Part shown: in pieces, positions 16,281 through 23,434 of the stretch | Position numbering within the stretch: the stretch's first letter is position 1 | Layout: each line of letters starts with the position of its first letter | Assembly (NCBI GenBank): GCA_934691725.1 | Contig: CAKUTF010000002.1 | Location: 83,452-147,451 of the forward strand | DNA length: 64,000 nt | Origin: an uncultured Fibrobacter sp. | GTDB lineage: Bacteria > Fibrobacterota > Fibrobacteria > Fibrobacterales > Fibrobacteraceae | Reading direction: 5' to 3' | The notes under the pieces: generated by a model | The model's database searches: none | Told to the model about the DNA's origin: nothing | What the model saw: the letters and a program-made list of their open reading frames with translations, nothing else | Made by a program: the position numbers and the translations under genes

Positions 16281-17106
16281 AATCCATCAACCTCTCTAAA
16301 AGTTTTCGGTGAGCGACATGCCCACCGTTGTGAATTCGGATTCTCAATCTAGGTAAAAAAGGCGCGGGAAGGGAAATGTCCCCGACCAAATCGAGAATTT
16401 TATGGAAGACAGGCTCGCGTTCCATCCGAAGCGGTCCCCCCGTTTTCGGAATAGCTTTTCCTTTTTCCTCGGCAAGCAGCACCCCGGACCGCTCATCCGC
16501 AAAAGCGAGCAGCCCGTTCAAGCGGGCTTTTTCCCAATCGTCTTCAAAAATAAATGTCCGCGCAGGGAAAATTTTCACCAAATCTTCCGCATCGTAAATA
16601 GCGACAAAGGCATCGTCCGAAAAATTTCCATGCGAAACGGAATATTCGATTTCAAGCGTTTCCGCCGGAGAAATTTCAAAAAATCCACCGTCCCATTCCA
16701 GGCGTTCCCGAAGAGGCGCATCGTAAAACACAAGCTCCTGCGGAATTCCCGCAATGCCCCGAACCGCTTCATACCACGGATACGCGCTCCCGTCCAAAAT
16801 CGGGAGCTCTTCGGCGATGGCGTGAATTTCCAGATAGGACTCTGGATAGAGCAAGAGGACCGGGGCGAGATGCTCCACGGTAGAAACCGAAGCGTGAGAA
16901 TTTTTGAAAAGTCCGCTCGAACGATTCGCGAAAAATTCCAGTTTCGAAAAGGAATTTATTTCCGAGGAACTCCAAAGCATATCCCCGGACGCGGCAAACC
17001 ATTTTATCTGGGGCGAAGCCTTCCTGTCACAGACAAGCCGCACTCCCGAATTTTCAAGCGAAAGCGAATGCGCACGAATTTCCGTTTCAAAAACCGTCTG
17101 TTTCAT
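16252..17106 (-). CDS. lpxC: UDP-3-O-acyl-N-acetylglucosamine deacetylase LpxC (divergent)
   Basis: A 284-residue zinc deacetylase, the committed step of lipid A synthesis. Zinc ligands and catalytic residues are present: Glu78-His79 in STVEHL, His235 and Asp239 in FHKILDLVGD, and His263 in GGHVAHRKLL, at nearly the same numbers as in E. coli (79, 238, 242, 265). The N-terminal GVGLHSG motif is replaced by AHSLSLENSG and the middle is shortened, so it is a diverged member. The start overlaps the NUDIX stop as ATGA. Confidence 0.88.
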   Translation of the reverse strand: MKQTVFETEIRAHSLSLENSGVRLVCDRKASPQIKWFAASGDMLWSSSEINSFSKLEFFANRSSGLFKNSHASVSTVEHLAPVLLLYPESYLEIHAIAEELPILDGSAYPWYEAVRGIAGIPQELVFYDAPLRERLEWDGGFFEISPAETLEIEYSVSHGNFSDDAFVAIYDAEDLVKIFPARTFIFEDDWEKARLNGLLAFADERSGVLLAEEKGKAIPKTGGPLRMEREPVFHKILDLVGDISLPAPFLPRLRIRIHNGGHVAHRKLLERLMDYAFRNASQV

Positions 17107-17672
17107 TTGTTTAAAATTTCAAAGGAATTTTTTAAGCCGTACAGAAAGAAGGCGGCGATCTGGTGCGGATGGTTGATTTCGCCGGAACGCATTTTTGACA
17201 AAACGTCTTCCGTCGAAAGTTGAAGCGTCTCGATTTCTTCGCTTGAATCGAAATGCGTTTCTCCGCTTTGCACGACACCGGTCGCTCGGACGACAAAAAA
17301 CCTTCCACGATGTCGGTCAGGATTCATCGGAAGTTCCGCCAGAAATTCAAAGCTTCCGCCGCCAAATGCGCACTCTTCCTGGAGTTCCCGCTTTGCCGCA
17401 TCGATCGGAGCCTCGCCCGCTTCGACAATCCCCGCCGGAAATTCCAAGGAAACTTTTCCCGTACCATGACGATATTGCCGTTCCATCAGCCAAAAGCCGT
17501 CAACATTTTTCGCAAGAACAAGTACCCAGTCCGGTTGCCAAAGAGTGTAAAAATCCGGAATGATTTTTCCGTCCGGCAGTTCGCACATTTCTTTGTTGAC
17601 TTTCAAAAACCGCGAATCGAGAAGCGATTCCGAATTCAAGGTTTTCCAAGAATTTAATTTGTATTTACTCAT
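17103..17672 (-). CDS. NUDIX hydrolase, ADP-ribose pyrophosphatase-like
   Basis: A 189-residue protein with a NUDIX box beginning GIVEAGEAP and ending RELQEECAF (GX5EX7REUXEEXGU), preceded by MERQYRHGTGKVSLEFPAG as in NudF/ADP-ribose pyrophosphatases. It probably hydrolyses ADP-ribose or a related nucleoside diphosphate linked to a sugar. It is coupled to lpxC by an ATGA overlap and starts 8 bp after the upstream lipoprotein gene. Confidence 0.88.
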   Translation of the reverse strand: MSKYKLNSWKTLNSESLLDSRFLKVNKEMCELPDGKIIPDFYTLWQPDWVLVLAKNVDGFWLMERQYRHGTGKVSLEFPAGIVEAGEAPIDAAKRELQEECAFGGGSFEFLAELPMNPDRHRGRFFVVRATGVVQSGETHFDSSEEIETLQLSTEDVLSKMRSGEINHPHQIAAFFLYGLKNSFEILNK

Positions 17673-17680
17673 AAACGAAA

Positions 17681-18412
17681 CTAAAACGTGGAATAGGGAT
17701 CAAGGAGCGAATCATCGAATGCGATATCCGTGTAAGTATAATGGAATTCCTTTTCAATCAGATATAAGGCAAGCTCCTTTGTCGTCCATTTCTTTTTGAC
17801 CCCGATGCTTTCAAGCCCCTTCGTCACCAGAGGAAGCGTCGCTTTTAAATCCAGTTTCCAGCTGGAATCGTCCCATTCAAAAATGATGACGGGAACCTTC
17901 GGACTAGAAGCAAGTCCCACGCTGCCGCGATCCTTCTTGATTTCAAACGGTCCAAGCCTTAGTCCAACCGTTCGCTGGATGACGCCATTCTTTCCCGTCA
18001 AGAGCGAAAGCATCCGAAAATCCTCGTTCATATTGGGATCCCAGGCGCGTTCCCGATCAAAAACCCGATAAATAAGGACGGCGAGCATTTCGCCTAGCGG
18101 AAGCTGTTCAACACGTTCCGCGGGCATTTCCAGAGCGTAACGCTGGAGCGTATCGGCATAGTAGTACGAGGTATCCGTAATATAAACGAGAAGGGATTCC
18201 GGTGGAATGTTTTCCGAAACTTTTTGCCGAATCGTCGCAAACGTTTCTTCGAGCATCAGAAGTTTCTGCTCTTCGGTCTGCCGATAAGTGACAGCATCCG
18301 ATGTCTTCTCCGCATTGGACCCGGCACAGGCGCCTAGCAGGAAAATCGAAAGAGCAAAAAGAAAATAGCGAAAACTCTTTGCGCCTAAAGTTATATTTTG
18401 AAAGTAATGCAT
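17681..18412 (-). CDS. Hypothetical lipoprotein
   Basis: A 243-residue protein with a hydrophobic N-terminal segment ending in the lipobox LLGAC (Cys near residue 29), so probably a lipoprotein. The mature part has no recognised domain. The ATG at 18412 lies in ATGCAT, where the opposite-strand release-factor-like gene also starts, so either start may be misplaced. No other in-frame start precedes the signal peptide. It leads the operon to NUDIX, lpxC and fabZ. Confidence 0.7.
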   Translation of the reverse strand: MHYFQNITLGAKSFRYFLFALSIFLLGACAGSNAEKTSDAVTYRQTEEQKLLMLEETFATIRQKVSENIPPESLLVYITDTSYYYADTLQRYALEMPAERVEQLPLGEMLAVLIYRVFDRERAWDPNMNEDFRMLSLLTGKNGVIQRTVGLRLGPFEIKKDRGSVGLASSPKVPVIIFEWDDSSWKLDLKATLPLVTKGLESIGVKKKWTTKELALYLIEKEFHYTYTDIAFDDSLLDPYSTF

Positions 18413-18901
18413 CGCGATACCTATCTAAAAATGCCGCTAAACGAACTGCTCCGTGCCTGCAAGGTCACAGGATTCCAGGGAAGCGGTCCCGGCGGACAAT
18501 TCCGCAACAAGACAAATTCCGGAGTCGATCTTCGGCTGTCCGAATTTAATTTAGCAATCAAATCGTGCGAAAGCCGAAGCGCAAACGAAAACAAGCTCCA
18601 TGCGCTTCACCGGATGAGGCTAGCTATCGCCCTAAATATCCGCGAAGCACCAAAACCGCCAGAAAACCTAAAGTTTCCCGGAAGCATGGGACACATCCAG
18701 CCGTCCAACGAAATGTATCCGCAATTTATCGCCGACATTCTCGACATCGTAAACGCAAATGGCGGAGACACCAGGGAAGCGGCACGGGCATTCGGACTTT
18801 CCCCGACCGCGCTCACCAAGATTCTCCATGCGGACAAGGCCGTACTTTCCAAGGTTCAGGAGCTTCGAAAAATCGGTGGGAAACCGTGGCTGAGAAAGTA
18901 G
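18407..18901 (+). CDS. Class I release-factor-like protein with GGQ motif
   Basis: A 164-residue protein whose N-terminal half is a release factor catalytic domain: GSGPGGQFRNKTNSGV with Gln31 of GGQ, which triggers hydrolysis of peptidyl-tRNA on the ribosome. It lacks the codon-recognition domains of RF1/RF2, as ArfB and RF-H-like rescue factors do. Instead of the basic ArfB tail it has a C-terminal helix-turn-helix-like segment (DTREAARAFGLSPTALTKIL). A role in ribosome rescue is inferred. Starts at TTG 18398 or ATG 18431 are also possible; I chose ATG 18407. Confidence 0.8.
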   Translation: MHRDTYLKMPLNELLRACKVTGFQGSGPGGQFRNKTNSGVDLRLSEFNLAIKSCESRSANENKLHALHRMRLAIALNIREAPKPPENLKFPGSMGHIQPSNEMYPQFIADILDIVNANGGDTREAARAFGLSPTALTKILHADKAVLSKVQELRKIGGKPWLRK

Positions 18902-19660
18902 ATTGATCTGCCGACATCTAAGTTCAGTGGACAGTGGTCAGAAATCAGTGGCCAGAACTGCGGACATCTATGTTCAGGGATTAGGAACTAGGGAATATGG
19001 ATTAGTCCGCAGACGTCTAAGCCTTTAGGGACTAGGGATGAGGGACTAGGGAATAGTCTGCGGACATCTAGGTTTAGTGGGTAGTGGTCAGTGAGCAGTG
19101 GTCAGAGCTGTAGACGTCTAAGCTTTTAGGGATTAGTCCGCGGATGTCTAGGCTCGCGGGAAGCGTTTAGCGGGACACGGAATGCGGTGTTTCTAAGCGA
19201 ACAGTTTCCGCGTACTATCATTCCCACAGCTCGCTACGATGTCATTCCCCGGCTTGACCGGGGAATCTCCTTTCAGAGAAGGGATTGCCGGGTGTGACCC
19301 GGCAATGGCTGGTTAGCGAGCTTGTCGAGCTAAGTCCGATAATGAAAGGCTAGCGAGCTGGCCTAGCGAAGCCCGGGATTCAGAACTTAGTTGGGGGAAC
19401 TTAGAGCTTAGAACAGTGAACATTTAATTCAGTGGATAGAGGTCAGAAATGAGAACGTTAATCTTCTGGAATACAGAATATAGACGTCTGCAAGTCTAAG
19501 CTCTAAAATCTCAGTTCTAAGTTCTGACTCTCCCTCATCCCGTATCCCTCTGTTTCCTGATTTCTCTCAACTCTCAACTAAGTTCTGCCACCAGCTATTG
19601 CCCGGCAAGACCAAAAAGTTTAAATTAAAAAGGAACAAAACATTTTCGGGAATTTTTCGG
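18902..19660. repeat. Intergenic heptad mosaic, copy R3
   Basis: A gene-free stretch of about 760 bp. From 18920 to 19150 it consists of blocks of 7-mers (GTGGACA, GTGGTCA, GAAATCA, GTGGCCA; GGGATTA, GGAACTA, GGGAATA; GGGACTA, GGGATGA, GGGACTA, GGGAATA) separated by GCGGACATCTA or AGACGTCTA words. The 75-bp unit at 19158-19232 is the perfect inverted copy of 13590-13664. A REP-like hairpin lies at 19245-19265 and a second hairpin (TTGCCGGG / CCCGGCAA) near 19287-19308. From about 19375 further heptads (GAACTTA, GAGCTTA) appear, then words in the complementary sense up to 19590. Confidence 0.88.
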
Positions 19661-21118
19661 ATGACCATCAAGAATTTATTACAAATTATATTCTGTTCGC
19701 TTTTCATCTGCCTCGGCGTTTCGTGGGGAAAATCAGCCGCCTGGATAACGCTCGAAGGAGACGTCGATCCGGGAATGTATGAATACGCGGCACGCGCCAT
19801 CGGAGACGCTGTCCAAAAAAATCCCGATTACATTATATTCGATATCAACACATTCGGGGGACGGCTTGACGCGGCTTTCGATATCGTCGACACGATCATG
19901 GGAATCAAAAATTCAAAGACCGTCGCATTCGTCTCCAAGAAAGCGATCAGCGCGGGCGCCCTCATCGCCCTTTCGAGCAAGGAACTTTACATGCTTCCCG
20001 GCACGACCATCGGTGACTGCGCCCCAATCGTCCAGAACAGCGACGGGACACCGCAAATCGTCGGAGAAAAAATCCAATCCCCGCTCCGGGCAAAATTCCG
20101 CAATCTAGCCCAAAAGAACGGTTACCCGGAACTTCTCTCCATGGCAATGGTTTCCCCGGACCTTGCCGTGTACGAACTTACGTGGAAAGATTCCTCCATC
20201 GCAGTCGAAGCGTCCAAATATGCCAAATGGAGCAAGCAGGACAAGGCTTTTTGGGGAACGCCCAAAGTCCTAGTCGATTCCGGAGAACTTCTGACGATGA
20301 CCGATGAAGAAGCCGTCGCTTTGCATTTTTCCAAGGGAACCCCCGAAAACCGCGACGCTTTTGAAAAATCGCTCGGCATCGAAAGAAGCCACGAAATCGA
20401 AATCACCTGGAGCGAAAGCCTCGCTCGCTTCATCGCTGGCATTTCGGGAATTCTTCTCATTCTCGGATTCGGGGCGCTCTACATCGAATTCAAGACTCCG
20501 GGCTTCGGAATCTTTGGCATCGCGGGAATTCTTCTGATAGCGACTGTTTTCCTCGGACAATACATCAACCACTTAGACAGTTATCTGCCCGTCGTCCTGC
20601 TCGTTCTCGGAGCGGGCCTTTTTGCCGTAGAAATTCTTGTCATCCCGGGAACTTTCGTCTGCGGCATCCTGGGCATTCTCTGTATGGGAACGGCTATCGT
20701 TCTGGCATTCGATTTTTCAACGCTCCCCTCGTTCATCCCGGGAGCGGATTCCGAAGGCGCGGCAACACTCTTTCCCGTCATCCTCTATGTCACGGCCTGT
20801 GCGCTTATCGCGGTGCTGTTTCCCCTCTTCGCTTCCAAATACCTGATTCCGCTTCTTCCCGAAGGCTGGACACCGATGCTCAAGGCAGATCTCGAATCCG
20901 CAAAATCCCCGACCGAAGACATCGTCGAAATCCATGTAGGAGAAAAGGGAAAAGCCGAAACGCCACTCCGCCCCGTGGGACACGCGAGATTCGGCAGCAA
21001 GTCGTTGGACGTTCAAACCAAAGGCGATATGATAAACGCAGGCGAAACCGTCTGCGTTACCGAAATCACCGATGGAAGAATCTGGGTCGAAAAATCAGAG
21101 GATTTTCCCGTAGCCTAG
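19661..21118 (+). CDS. NfeD-family membrane serine protease (ClpP-class)
   Basis: A 485-residue membrane protein. After an N-terminal signal or anchor segment comes a ClpP-like domain with FDINTFGGRLDAAFDI and the putative nucleophile in AISAGALIALSS, as in the STOPP/NfeD1b proteases. Several hydrophobic segments lie at about 270-400, and a soluble C-terminal OB-fold (NfeD) ends in VCVTEITDGRIWVE. Such proteins work with stomatin/flotillin partners in membrane quality control; no partner gene is next to it here. I chose ATG 19661; a TTG at 19598 would add 21 unlikely residues. Confidence 0.85.
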   Translation: MTIKNLLQIIFCSLFICLGVSWGKSAAWITLEGDVDPGMYEYAARAIGDAVQKNPDYIIFDINTFGGRLDAAFDIVDTIMGIKNSKTVAFVSKKAISAGALIALSSKELYMLPGTTIGDCAPIVQNSDGTPQIVGEKIQSPLRAKFRNLAQKNGYPELLSMAMVSPDLAVYELTWKDSSIAVEASKYAKWSKQDKAFWGTPKVLVDSGELLTMTDEEAVALHFSKGTPENRDAFEKSLGIERSHEIEITWSESLARFIAGISGILLILGFGALYIEFKTPGFGIFGIAGILLIATVFLGQYINHLDSYLPVVLLVLGAGLFAVEILVIPGTFVCGILGILCMGTAIVLAFDFSTLPSFIPGADSEGAATLFPVILYVTACALIAVLFPLFASKYLIPLLPEGWTPMLKADLESAKSPTEDIVEIHVGEKGKAETPLRPVGHARFGSKSLDVQTKGDMINAGETVCVTEITDGRIWVEKSEDFPVA

Positions 21119-22099
21119 AACCTCGCGAACCAGCTCCAAATGGGCGCGAGCCACGGGACGCGCCTTTTCCGCACCGGCACGGAGAATTTCGTCAATTCTT
21201 TCCGGATGCGCCATCAGGTCGTTATACTTCTCACGCGCTTCACCGAATGTCCGTTCCAAGACTTTCTGGAGTTCTCCCTTCGCATAGCCCCAGCCCATCC
21301 CGCCAGCGCGATACGTTTCCGCCAGCGCAGCCGTTTCTTCCGCAGTCGCAAAGAGCTTGTAAAGCCTGAACACGTTACATGTATCCGGATCTTTCGGCGC
21401 TTCGATCGGGAGGCTGTTCGTCACGATTTTCCCTAGCTTCTTCTTGAGCGCTTTCGGTTCGAGGAAAATTTCGATCGTATTGTCATAAGACTTGCTCATC
21501 TTGCGACCGTCAAGCCCGGGAATCACGTCCGTCGTCTCCTGGATAAAAGGCTCGGGCACCGTGAAAACGTCCCGTCCCATTTGCTTGTTGAACCGGATAG
21601 CGATATCCCGCGCAAATTCCACATGCTGCTTCTGGTCCTTGCCGACAGGGACAATATCCGCGTTGAACATCAGGATATCCGCATCCATCAGGCACGGGTA
21701 GCAATACAGCCCCATGTTGACATTCGTGTCCAGGTCTTCGCCCGCAGCGCGGTTCGCTTCAACCTTCGCCTTGTAAGCGTGGGCACGATTCATGAATCCC
21801 TTTGGCGTAAAGCAGCTGAGCGCCCAGCTGAGTTCAAAAATTTCGGGGATGTCGCTCTGGCGATAGAAAAGCCCCTGTTCCGGATCGAGTCCGCAAGCGA
21901 GCCAAGTCGCCGCGACCTTTCGGATGTTCTCGCGCATCTCGTCGCCGTTATGGACGGTCGTGAGAGCGTGATAGTCCGCGATAAAGTAAATCGTCTCGTA
22001 GTCCTTCGCCAGTTCAAGCGCCGGACGAATGGCCCCCAGATAGTTTCCCAGGTGGGGCGTTCCTGTGGGCTTGATGCCCGTAAGAGAAATTTTTTTCAT
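21095..22099 (-). CDS. trpS: Tryptophanyl-tRNA synthetase
   Basis: A 334-residue class Ic synthetase that charges tRNA-Trp. The HIGH-type motif is GTPHLGNYLG near residues 13-22, and the second signature is DGRKMSKSYDN. Length matches the bacterial family (about 330). It is convergent with the NfeD gene and overlaps its 3' end by 24 bp. Confidence 0.97.
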   Translation of the reverse strand: MKKISLTGIKPTGTPHLGNYLGAIRPALELAKDYETIYFIADYHALTTVHNGDEMRENIRKVAATWLACGLDPEQGLFYRQSDIPEIFELSWALSCFTPKGFMNRAHAYKAKVEANRAAGEDLDTNVNMGLYCYPCLMDADILMFNADIVPVGKDQKQHVEFARDIAIRFNKQMGRDVFTVPEPFIQETTDVIPGLDGRKMSKSYDNTIEIFLEPKALKKKLGKIVTNSLPIEAPKDPDTCNVFRLYKLFATAEETAALAETYRAGGMGWGYAKGELQKVLERTFGEAREKYNDLMAHPERIDEILRAGAEKARPVARAHLELVREVLGYGKIL

Positions 22100-22279
22100 A
22101 AAGCGAAATATAGAAATCGCGCAGACGTTGAATCTAAAACGGCGAAATCCGGGCGTCTCAAATTTCCAAGGATTGAAAACCGTAAAAATTTACAATCTAC
22201 AAGTAGATAAATCTCTCCGAAAAGCGTTGTACGCAATGGACAAAATCCCTCTGCCATAAAAATTCAACAAGGAGGAAAA

Positions 22280-23332
22280 ATGGATTTTGAAAACAGAGAA
22301 GAAACTTTCGAAGAATATCAAGGTGCAGGCGTCTATGCCGACCTTCTCCTCGACAGGACATTCAAAAAAGCGTTCAATCCGGACTCCCAGAACAAAATCT
22401 GCCTGATTGCGCTTTTGAACGCCCTGCTGGAAGGCGAAATCGACAGCCCGATTACAGACGTGCAATCACGCGACAAGGAATTTTCCGACGGTTCCAACGA
22501 AAACCGTGCCTCGATCTTTGACCTGTATTGCATCGATTCGGAAAAGCGGAGATTCATCATCGAAGTCCAAATCGCCAAACAGGAAAACATCGTAAACCGC
22601 GCCATCTATTACGCAGCGCAAACCATCATCGCCCAGGGAAGTCGCGGCAAAACATACGCCTACGCTCTGGACTCCGTCATCACAATCGTATTCATGGAAT
22701 TTGAGTTTTTCGAAAACACGGAATACATCCATCGGGCAAAACTCCGGAAAAATGACGGAACATGTCTCAGCGAAACGCTAAACTTTGTTTTCGTAGAACT
22801 TCCCAAGTTCAAAAAGAAAATGGGAGAACTGAGAACACTTCTCGACAAGGGGCTTTTCGCTCTCAAGAACATCAAGAAGCTGCGAAAAATGCCGAGTTTC
22901 TATGCGGGAACCGCTTTCGAGTTATTGTTTCCCATCTCGGAATTAGCTAGATTAAGCAAAGAGGAACAGCGTATGATCAATCTGGAACAAATGCGGAAAT
23001 GGGATGCCTATGCCATTCGGAAATATGCGATTGAAACAGGACACAAGGAAGGCTTTGACGCCGGGCATCGGGAAGGTGTCAAGGAAGGCTTCAAAGAAGG
23101 AAAAAAAGAAGGCTTTGACACGGGACATCGGAAAGGCGTTAAAGAAGGGATCAAGGAAGGTATAGAAAAAGGACTCCAAAAAGGACTCCAAAAAGGACTT
23201 CAGGAAGGTATTCAAAAAGGCATTTCTATCGGTAAAAAGGAACTGGCGAAAGATCTTCGCGATGACGGGGTTCCCATCGAGATTGTTTCGAAGCGTTGCG
23301 GCCTTTCGCCCGAAGAAATCAAAAAACTGTAA
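22280..23332 (+). CDS. Rpn-family PD-(D/E)xK nuclease (transposase-like)
   Basis: A 350-residue member of the Rpn / PDDEXK_2 family. The nuclease motif is SIFDLYCI (Asp81) with IIEVQ (Glu95, Gln97), and the N-terminal DLLLDRTFKKAF is typical. After residue 230 comes a tail of repeated KEG/xxG units (GHREGVKEGFKEG and three consecutive GLQKG/GLQEG units) ending in a helix-turn-helix-like GVPIEIVSKRCGLSPEEIKKL. Rpn proteins are DNA endonucleases that promote recombination, and some act in phage defence. ATG 22280 follows a perfect AAGGAGG. An internal in-frame ATG at 22973 also has a good ribosome site. Confidence 0.92.
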   Translation: MDFENREETFEEYQGAGVYADLLLDRTFKKAFNPDSQNKICLIALLNALLEGEIDSPITDVQSRDKEFSDGSNENRASIFDLYCIDSEKRRFIIEVQIAKQENIVNRAIYYAAQTIIAQGSRGKTYAYALDSVITIVFMEFEFFENTEYIHRAKLRKNDGTCLSETLNFVFVELPKFKKKMGELRTLLDKGLFALKNIKKLRKMPSFYAGTAFELLFPISELARLSKEEQRMINLEQMRKWDAYAIRKYAIETGHKEGFDAGHREGVKEGFKEGKKEGFDTGHRKGVKEGIKEGIEKGLQKGLQKGLQEGIQKGISIGKKELAKDLRDDGVPIEIVSKRCGLSPEEIKKL

Positions 23333-23344
23333 GAGTTAATATTT

Positions 23345-23371
23345 TTCCCCGGCATCAAGAATGCCGGGGAA
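23345..23371. terminator. Hairpin between convergent Rpn and giant pilin genes
   Basis: An 11-bp perfect stem (TTCCCCGGCAT / ATGCCGGGGAA, loop CAAGA) flanked by T5 on one side and A6 on the other. Placement between convergent genes suggests a bidirectional terminator, although there is no strong T run directly after the stem on either strand. Confidence 0.6.
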
Positions 23372-23434
23372 TAAAAAATTTCTAGGGCTTTTTGAAAGCT
23401 CTCTTTTCTAATAATGGTTCAAAAGCTAAAAAGG

